From contig OX442317.1 of the NCBI GenBank assembly GCA_949358305.1, forward strand, positions 1,178,001-1,242,000: 64,000 nt of DNA. The letters are read 5' to 3'. Made by a program: the position numbers and the translations under genes. The notes below the pieces were generated by a model. That model searched no databases and was not told the origin of the DNA. It worked only from the letters and a program-made list of their open reading frames with translations. Each line of letters opens with the position of its first letter. The first letter of the stretch is position 1. This DNA comes from Strigamia acuminata (Eukaryota; Arthropoda; Chilopoda; Geophilomorpha; Linotaeniidae). Below, piece after piece: positions 56,923 through 64,000 of this stretch.

Positions 56923-58021
56923 TTGGTTAGTTGAATTTCAGTCACAGACTAAAGTAAGTTTTATTGAAATTTTCACATTTTATAGTAAGACTATCAAACA
57001 AACATCACCAACAAAATGTTTGTTGCTTGATATTTGTTTCATTTGTATATTAGTACATTATAAAAAACTTCATAACATGCTGTTTGCATTTTGCTGTTTG
57101 CACACGATAATTTCGTATCCATGAAGCAACCTTTACTTGTTGGGAATGTCACGTGGAGAATTATTCGAACAAATAAAGAATAGTGCAAACACAAGAAATA
57201 CTTTATAAATCGATACGAATGTTGCCGATGTTTAAATGCGTAAATATATGAAGTTGGTGTTTGTATTTGCGATGGTTACTCATGGTCGGAGGCATGTCTG
57301 AAGTAAAGTCTTGGTGGCGACCATTTGAAAACATGTCAATATCGACTGCAAAATATACACTGCGAGAGATGGATGTACCATAGTAGATTATGTGGATGAC
57401 TAACTAATTTGTTAATTCGATTTGCGCAAGTGCGAACAACTGAAAAGTAACAACAAGTAACTCCTTTCATTTCAAGTATATTTTCTTTTTTAAATTCAAA
57501 AGAAAGAGAAAAAAGTTTTTACTTTTCACTTTTTTTTTTAAACTGAACGCACCTAGTCATTTTTGTTGAAATTTGTCAGATGTTATAGTAAAGGCTGTCT
57601 ATTTATCAAGCAAACATTTTTTGTTAATATACGTCTATTGGAAATTTAGTGTGAAAATATTATCGAAACAGAACTTTGTTGTTGCGTGTCTCTTGCAGAC
57701 CTTACATATTTGGACGGTCAGGTGAAGTGTTATTTGAAGAGTAGTGCAAACGATGAAAATCTATTAATCAATACAAATGTTAGAAATGTATGATAATCGT
57801 GTTTGTCGTGTTAACTTGACGTTATTGATGTGTCTTGTGGGCACAACTTTAAAAAAACACTTTAATATCGAGTGCAGAATATTGTACGATGTACAATAAA
57901 TGGGTGAACTAAACGCCAGAAATCCCTTGAACAACACTTTCATCAAGGTGTTACAAAACGCATACGAATACGCCAATAAAAACATAATTTGTTACATTTT
58001 CTTTGGTGTCAATTTGATTGA
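56923..58021. other. Intergenic region upstream of IR gene 11
   Basis: A near copy of 62892-63680 (the upstream flank of IR gene 12), including two TTTGCTGTTTGCA units near 57080-57105 that are expanded in the other copy. 57690-57990 resembles other IR flanks. No exon was seen. Confidence 0.5.
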
Positions 58022-58232
58022 TTAATCATGAAAAGCAAATTCTAAAATAAAAGTGCACAATGATAAAGTTGTGCCAATTGCAAGAAATATAAATGCTGCG
58101 TAAATGAGTTTTAAATCAACAGCTGACAACATTTTTTCGGCTTCGTCTTCGGCATCACATCGTTGTCTGTCAATTACCGTAGTATCACTAAATATTTTTT
58201 GCAATACACCTGTTGCTCTTTCACGAAGTATA
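58022..58232 (-). pseudogene. Orphan IR exon 10
   Basis: A complete last exon with acceptor (CAAATGTAG), the LSAVDLKLIYAAFIFLAIG M3 region and stop at 58022. Its frame is intact, but exons 9 to 2 are absent in the 1.4 kb upstream and only the first codons of an exon 1 remain at 59661-59701. It is a deletion relic of the gene 10/11/12 subfamily. Confidence 0.75.
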
Positions 58233-59660
58233 CTACATTTGGGTCAGAGTCAGTAGCTGCATTCAAAAATTAAAACATTTTTTGTTTTGGTTCAATTTTA
58301 AAACAAAAATGACATCATCTCCTGTCTATAAAACTGAAATTGGTAAAAATACAAACTAAAATACAATTTTACTAAACTCTATTTTACTTCAATTTTAAGT
58401 GCAGTTATGCATTATACTGTATTTGTATACAAAGTTTTGTTAAAATTGAAGCAAAATTAAATTAAAATCCAAGCACTCAAAAATTAAAATTTTATCTGTA
58501 TTTACCTAACATCACTTCACAACTTAAAACATCACTTCCTGTTTTATTTTAAATTTTTGTGCAACACACACACAAAACATAAATACAAAAATTTTGAATT
58601 TCAATTTCTGAAGAATTTTCATGAAAATAGGTGACTCACATGTGAACATGTTTCTTTAATTTTATACCATTCTTATTCAAACCACAAAATTTGATATTTT
58701 TCTACCTAAGATTGATAATAAATATTACTTACCTGCTTTATTAACTTATTTCTTCTTTCTTTCTCCGTGTCGTAACCAATGACTTCATCTTTGAATTGAT
58801 GCTGTCAATGACCTATGGTGACAGTTGGTCATAGTCTTTTAAAATTTCTTCCTCCCTTTTATCAGCAAGGCATAAAAATTTTAAATTCCACCAAAAAAAA
58901 TAACATTTCAACAAGGCATAGGTACTTCTTTCTAATCATTTTAAGACTATTATATGCTACATTTTGGTATTGATTACAACCCCTGTCAAAAAGTATTCGA
59001 TCAGCCACCACATGAGCTGATTCAAACTCAAAATCAGTTTTTTTGCAGTCCTAGTAATAATTTATACACAAAACATTTTATTCACTGAAAAGACCAAGCC
59101 AAATGCTACAATTTAGTGGCAATATGAAAAAAATTGAACAAAATTTAAAAAAGTTACAGATATTTTTGTTGACACCCTGAGGAAAAAAGTATTCGATTAC
59201 TAGAAAGCTGAGAAAAAAGTATTCGATCAAGCACAGAAAATTTCGGAATTTTGAATTAATATTAATGACAGCATTGTCCCATCTTCACTAAACTCAGTAG
59301 TACCCATCCAATATACTGAGAAGTGATTTTTATGTTTGTAAAATTTACCAAACACACCTAAAGTTTAAGAACCAACAAATGACTCAAAATCACCAATAAT
59401 TAAACTTTTAAAACTAAAATACTTCAAATAGAGATTGTAGAAGCAAGTGGACGTGCCTAGAGCACCATTTCATACAACTGGAACAAATTTAAATGATTTG
59501 AAAATGCTACTGATGTCTGCAGATCTGTTAGACCTCGAAATATTACTCAAGTCAAGATAAACGTTTGACGAGTATTTGCAAAAAAATAAAAAATATACAT
59601 GTAAGCAGATTAACATTAAGTGGAAACTGCATCATGTTCATTTGTGTGTGATCCTACCGT
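58233..59660. other. AT-rich segment with a repeated AAAAGTATTCGAT motif
   Basis: It fills the place of deleted IR exons. AAAAAGTATTCGAT occurs three times in direct orientation (58988, about 59183, about 59212), flanking a region that may be a decayed DNA transposon. No ORF or inverted termini were recognised. Confidence 0.35.
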
Positions 59661-59701
59661 AAATGTGTAATGGGTAATCCGTAAATCTGAGAAATGGCCA
59701 T
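59661..59701 (-). pseudogene. First codons of a lost IR exon 1
   Basis: ATG at 59701 followed by AISQIYGLPIT, as in IR genes 1 and 10, then a stop after about 15 codons. The upstream flank matches that of gene 10 for several hundred bases. Confidence 0.6.
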
Positions 59702-60438
59702 TCTAGTTTTTTATATGATGTAATTCCTGGTAACTACTTGAAACTAAATAAAATGTAAAACACATTACAAGATGGGAAAAGCAACTATTTGAATATGCAA
59801 ATTCAAGGTATTTATGCATTTGCTACTACTGGTATTTAATTAATTTCTTAAAAGCAACGAAACTTAATGATTTATTTATTAATTTAAGCACCCAGAAAGG
59901 AGTTGATTAATTATTGTTATTACTTTCACTATCATCAGATCTCTGGTTCATTCTGTACTAGTGTACAAAGGTGGATTTAACCCTAGCAGTACCAACCTAA
60001 AAAATATCCCTTACTCACCCAACCCGGGTCATTTTTGACAGCAATTGTTTGAACACTTGGCATCTTCAGTGACATCTTTTTGTGGAAGTTGATTAGTTAG
60101 AGTTTTCTTTCTGTGTGTCTAGAACGTTCAAATTTATGCCAAAATTTGTATTTCTTGCACAGAAAACAAGCAAGGAAGATGCAAAAAAGCAAGTGATCAA
60201 GATTCTTAGTACTCTAACTTGCTTCAGAGGGTTTGGACTCTTAAAATTTTAATGAGCCAGTGAGAAACTTAAAATTTAGCTACAAATTTTCAAAAATTAA
60301 ATGATTTTAGACACATTGAATTGAGATCAAACTGTTTTAATCACAGTTTAAAATATGAGAAGTGCCTCAGTTACAGTACGTATATAGAAAACATTGGTTC
60401 TACAAACTATAAATAAAAGTGTTTTGTCGACAGCAGCT
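59702..60438. other. Duplicated intergenic flank
   Basis: Alignable with 34243-34735 and then 35505-35936; about 770 bp present in that copy (including a MITE and an exon relic) are missing here. No gene was seen. Confidence 0.5.
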
Positions 60439-62891
60439 TTAATGCATTGAAACGATGCATTCACATACAAACACGAATAATGAGATGGTTATACCAATTG
60501 CAAGAAAAATAAATGCTGCATAAGTAAGTTTTAAATCCACAGCCGACAATACTTGTTTGGCTTCGTCTTCGGCATCACATCGGGGTCTGTCAATAACCAA
60601 ATCATCACGAAATAGTTGTTGCAATATGCCTGAAGATTTGGCACGAAGGATACTAGGTAGGAACGAATGGTGATTAGTATGTAGTACTTTCGAAATTTTG
60701 GTTACAGCTTACAATAGATTGATTGTTTCTGTGAATTGAGAATGTTTTGTTAGGTAAAACCATACGGGCGACGGAAAGTAGTGGTGTGGCAAAATACGAA
60801 GATCACATCCCAAATTGATAGATAGCTCAAGTGTGTAAACTCCAACATTGTAGTCATCTTCCAGCAATAATTGTTCAGGAACGTTTGCAAATCCTAATGA
60901 TTTGTAGCGGTTTAGTTCTCGAATTTTTTTAAAACTGCTATGCGGTGTAGTCTAAAAGATAATATGACAATGTAAAAGAAAATCAGTAAAAGCTTTGGCT
61001 TTTAAACAAAATCAGTTATACTAAAACAGCATTCTCAAAAGGAGAATTTATAGTTGCTCTTAATTTGATTCGACCATCTTTTGCAATATCTTCAATACTC
61101 TGGAAAGGAAAAATTGCTTTGCTTGCTGAAAACGATGCAGTCAGGACACTGTTGTAATATGTTGTAATAAATAAAAGAAAAAGTAACATGACCATGTTCA
61201 ATGTTTTTTTCGATGTGCTCGGAGCATCGCTGTAATTCAAACCTGAAAATAAAGAGGAAAAAAAGGAGTTTATTTTAGCTTTTCGTTTGTGAATGCTTTT
61301 ACCTTGAGACGGATAAAGTGACAGAAATTCTTGTATTAACTTATTAGCCCAATTGTAGGTATTGTTACTCCTTTGGTTTTTGATTTTCTTCAAGTATTGA
61401 AGATAAACTGTAGTGAAAAATGACAGAAGCGCAAAGAGAAGAACAATAGCTAAAATGACATTCCACAACAATGTTGTGTAAGGCTTGAAGAAAGCCGATT
61501 GAGTGAAGCTTGATTCGTCATAATTATTTGAATTTTTCATTATAAGTGTCATTAATGCCATAAAGATGTGCGGCGTTAAATCGTAATAATCAAAATACTT
61601 GATGTTCACTCTCATTGCATATCCAATCATATCAATTTCCTGAAAATATAATTGTTTTGAATTTAAAAAATACCATACGTTTGAGTGGAGCGTAAATTAT
61701 TTTCTTATTACCTTATTTTTCAAGGACACAAACAGATCTTCTGTTATTGCTTTTATGACAAGTAACATATTAGTATTAGGAAAGGATGCAAATGGAATAT
61801 AGGTCGTACTAAATAATTCAAAATGACAATAATTAGATGAGAATTTAATAAGACTAATTCACAGTATACTTAAAGCCCAAGAAATCCGATGTCATTTCAA
61901 GAAAATTATACCGATTTCCTGACACTTCTACTTCCTCGCCATATGCAACTACTGTCATTGCTGGGTAACACTATTGGAATATTTTTGGTAAAAGAATTTA
62001 GTCTTAGAATGTGCTATTGACAATACCAAAGTAGCCCCTATTCTTAGAGCAAATCCTTTTAAAACTTGATGATCCTTTTCCTTTCTGTTCCAATATACTC
62101 TTAATGTCGATGCATCAAATTCGCCAATTACTGTGTTCTCGTGAAAATTGGGAGCACTCAAAAAAAGTTGACTTATCATCCAAAGCTTAAAGAGAATCTA
62201 AACCATTACTATTGCGATCAAGATAGAATGGAATTTGAAGCCTACTTGTACTTGATGTTTAGATTGCTGAACGATGTACACAATGCTGTCGACTCGAATG
62301 AGGCTGCTAAGATATTGTAAATCTATTTCCAAATTGCTGTGTGTGTTCTCGTAAACAAACAACCATTTATATAGCTTGTAGAAAACATCAGAATATTTCT
62401 AACGATGAATAAACAGTAGTAGCTAGTTAATTTAACAAATACTAATAGTAGTAATCTAGTTACTTGAAATAAAGACTGGAGGCATGATGTTCTGCACCAG
62501 ACAACAACATTGTTTCCAAATCTATTGTTTAAGTATTTTGGAAATTCCATTGAAAGGTTATTGGGTAATATTTTCAGAATATTGTGGGAAATGCCCGAGT
62601 TGGATAGCATTTGACTAATAGCTGTCAAGTCTAAATTAAATGGATTTGAAGGATTATGAGGAAACGAGAACAATCTTATTAATCGTTCTTACCTGTGTCA
62701 ACATTGGTGAACAGTGATATTTGTTTCCAGTGCATGTGATCAACAAGTTTGAGTATTACCGGTATATCCATGTTAGGCTTGTTTGTTGACACCGAGAGTG
62801 CACTTGCAGCATTATTTCCAAGATTCATGTTTGACTGAATCAGTGGAAATAAGAGTAAAAAAGAAAACAAGTATTTGAAAGAATTAGTCAT
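60439..62891 (-). CDS. Divergent ionotropic receptor (IR gene 12), 10 exons, about 626 aa
   Basis: Exons: 62693-62891, 62464-62630, 62252-62398, 62027-62185, 61870-61970, 61712-61808, 61303-61639, 61022-61242, 60713-60951, 60439-60652 (1881 nt). Exon 3 could instead end at 62246 (an in-frame alternative GT donor six bases on). The ATG at 62891 starts MTNSFKYL. The intron between exons 7 and 8 is 60 bp and open in frame, so reading through it is possible. WCRTSC, M1 (LLWNVILAIVLLFALLSF), SLYPSQG, SVLTASFSASKAIFPF and M3 are intact. It is the closest paralogue of the transposon-split gene 11 and shows its undisturbed insertion site. Confidence 0.86.
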
Positions 62892-64000
62892 TTGGTTAGT
62901 TTCCCCTACTTAATTCGAATGACAGTTGAATTTCAGTCCCAGACTAAAGTAAGTTTTATTGCTTGATATTTTTTTATTTGTATATTAGTTCATTATAAAA
63001 AAAAAACTTCAGAACATGCTGTTTGCAGCATTTTGCTGTTTGCTGTTTGCTGTTTGCTGTTTGCATTTTGCTGTTTGCATTTTGCTGTTTGCACACGAGA
63101 AATTCGTATCCATGAAGCAACCTCTACTCGTTGGAAATTTCAGCTGAAGAATTATTAGAATAAATAAAGAATAGTGCAAACACAAGAAATACTTTATAAA
63201 TCGATACGAAGGTTGCCAATGTTTAAATACGTAAATATATGAAGTTGGAGTTTGTATTTGCAATGGTTACTCGTGGTCGTAAGCATGTTTGAAGTAATAT
63301 GTTGGTGGCGACCAGTGGCGACCATTTGAAAAGCATGTCAATATCGACTGCAAAACATACACTGCAAGAGATGGATGTACCATAGTAGATTATGTGGACG
63401 ACTATAACTAATTTGTTAATTAGATTTGCGCATGTGCGAACAACTGAAAATTAACAACAAGTTACTGCATTCATTCAAAGTACATTTTCTACCTTAAATG
63501 CAAAAGGAAGAGAAAAACTTTTTACTTTTTTTTTAAACTGAACGCACCTAGTGATTTTTGTTGAAATTTGTGAGATGTTATAGTAAAGGCTGTCTGTTTA
63601 TCAAACAAACATTTTTTTGAAAATTAAGTCTATTGGTAACTTAGTGTGAAAATATTACATACGCATGTGCCAATATAAACCGGTTAAATCGGTTTTGTGG
63701 CTTTTGTAGGCCAATACAAACGTCAATTTGAACATTACAAATGAGTACTAACTGAAGAAAAGTTAAATTGGTTGGATTCATTCCAGCGTCAAGTTGGCAG
63801 AACCAACTTTTTGTGGAAATTGATTAGTTAAAGTTTTTTTTCTGAGTGTCTACTTGTAGAACGTTCAAATTTCTGCAAAAAATCTGTATTTTTTGCTGTG
63901 AGAACCGAGACGTGTGAAGATGAAACAACTAATGGTTTATTTCAGGCTGAATTAATTTAAGGAAGGGTTGGGCAAAGTACAAGTGCAAAGTACAAGAATT
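62892..64000. other. 5' flank of IR gene 12 to the window end
   Basis: Duplicate of the IR gene 11 upstream region, with a CTGTTTG minisatellite at 63018-63093. Positions 63800-63900 resemble the spacer beyond an exon 10 (near 35570 and 60080), so another array member probably lies beyond the right edge. The short ORFs come from repeats and are not supported. Confidence 0.45.
63018..63093. repeat. CTGTTTG minisatellite
   Basis: About nine imperfect 7 bp units (CTGTTTG, some as CATTTTG). The homologous site near 57080-57105 has two or three, so it expanded after the duplication. Confidence 0.8.

Overview
The window looks like an AT-rich arthropod nuclear genome. The evidence is small GT-AG introns, a tandem array of chemosensory-type ionotropic receptor (IR) genes, animal-type Ty3/gypsy and Ty1/copia retrotransposons, and a copia primer-binding site that matches the 3' end of animal initiator tRNA-Met as I remember that sequence. 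A springtail or another hexapod is plausible, but nothing here proves the taxon.

Array: every host gene lies on the minus strand and belongs to one divergent IR/iGluR-like family. I see ten complete genes (1347-3805, 4291-6763, 7124-9655, 10620-13046, 13759-16226, 16975-19470, 20404-22862, 23978-26477, 31520-34242, 60439-62891). One more is cut by the left edge (55-271) and one is split by a transposon (35937-56922). All full copies share ten exons with intron phases 1,0,0,0,2,0,1,0,2. My exon sums are divisible by three in every case and predict 622-652 residues. The shared layout is a signal peptide, an N-terminal region with a WCxxxC signature, M1 and a pore loop ending SLYPSQG (exon 7), M2 with an LTASFSANK-type motif (exon 8) and M3 (exon 10).

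26.5-31.5 kb and 58-60.4 kb are graveyards of the same family: orphan last exons, truncated first exons, duplicated flanks and small non-autonomous DNA transposons.

37532-56062 is an 18.5 kb nested insertion. A Ty3/gypsy element (610 bp LTRs, 4 bp target duplication) landed in exon 4 of an IR gene. A 7.1 kb Ty1/copia element (497 bp LTRs, 5 bp target duplication) then landed in the gypsy third ORF. Both LTR pairs look identical by eye, so both events look recent. The gypsy element has gag, a canonical -1 frameshift heptamer, a complete pol, and a large ORF3 that appears spliced and is not envelope-like. The copia element has one uninterrupted gag-pol ORF.

Between the genes a short motif, AATAAGCACTT, recurs about 200-390 bp upstream of most start codons, sometimes paired with a forkhead-like TGTTTGTTTACA at nearly constant spacing. 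It is the best candidate here for an undescribed shared regulatory element of the array.
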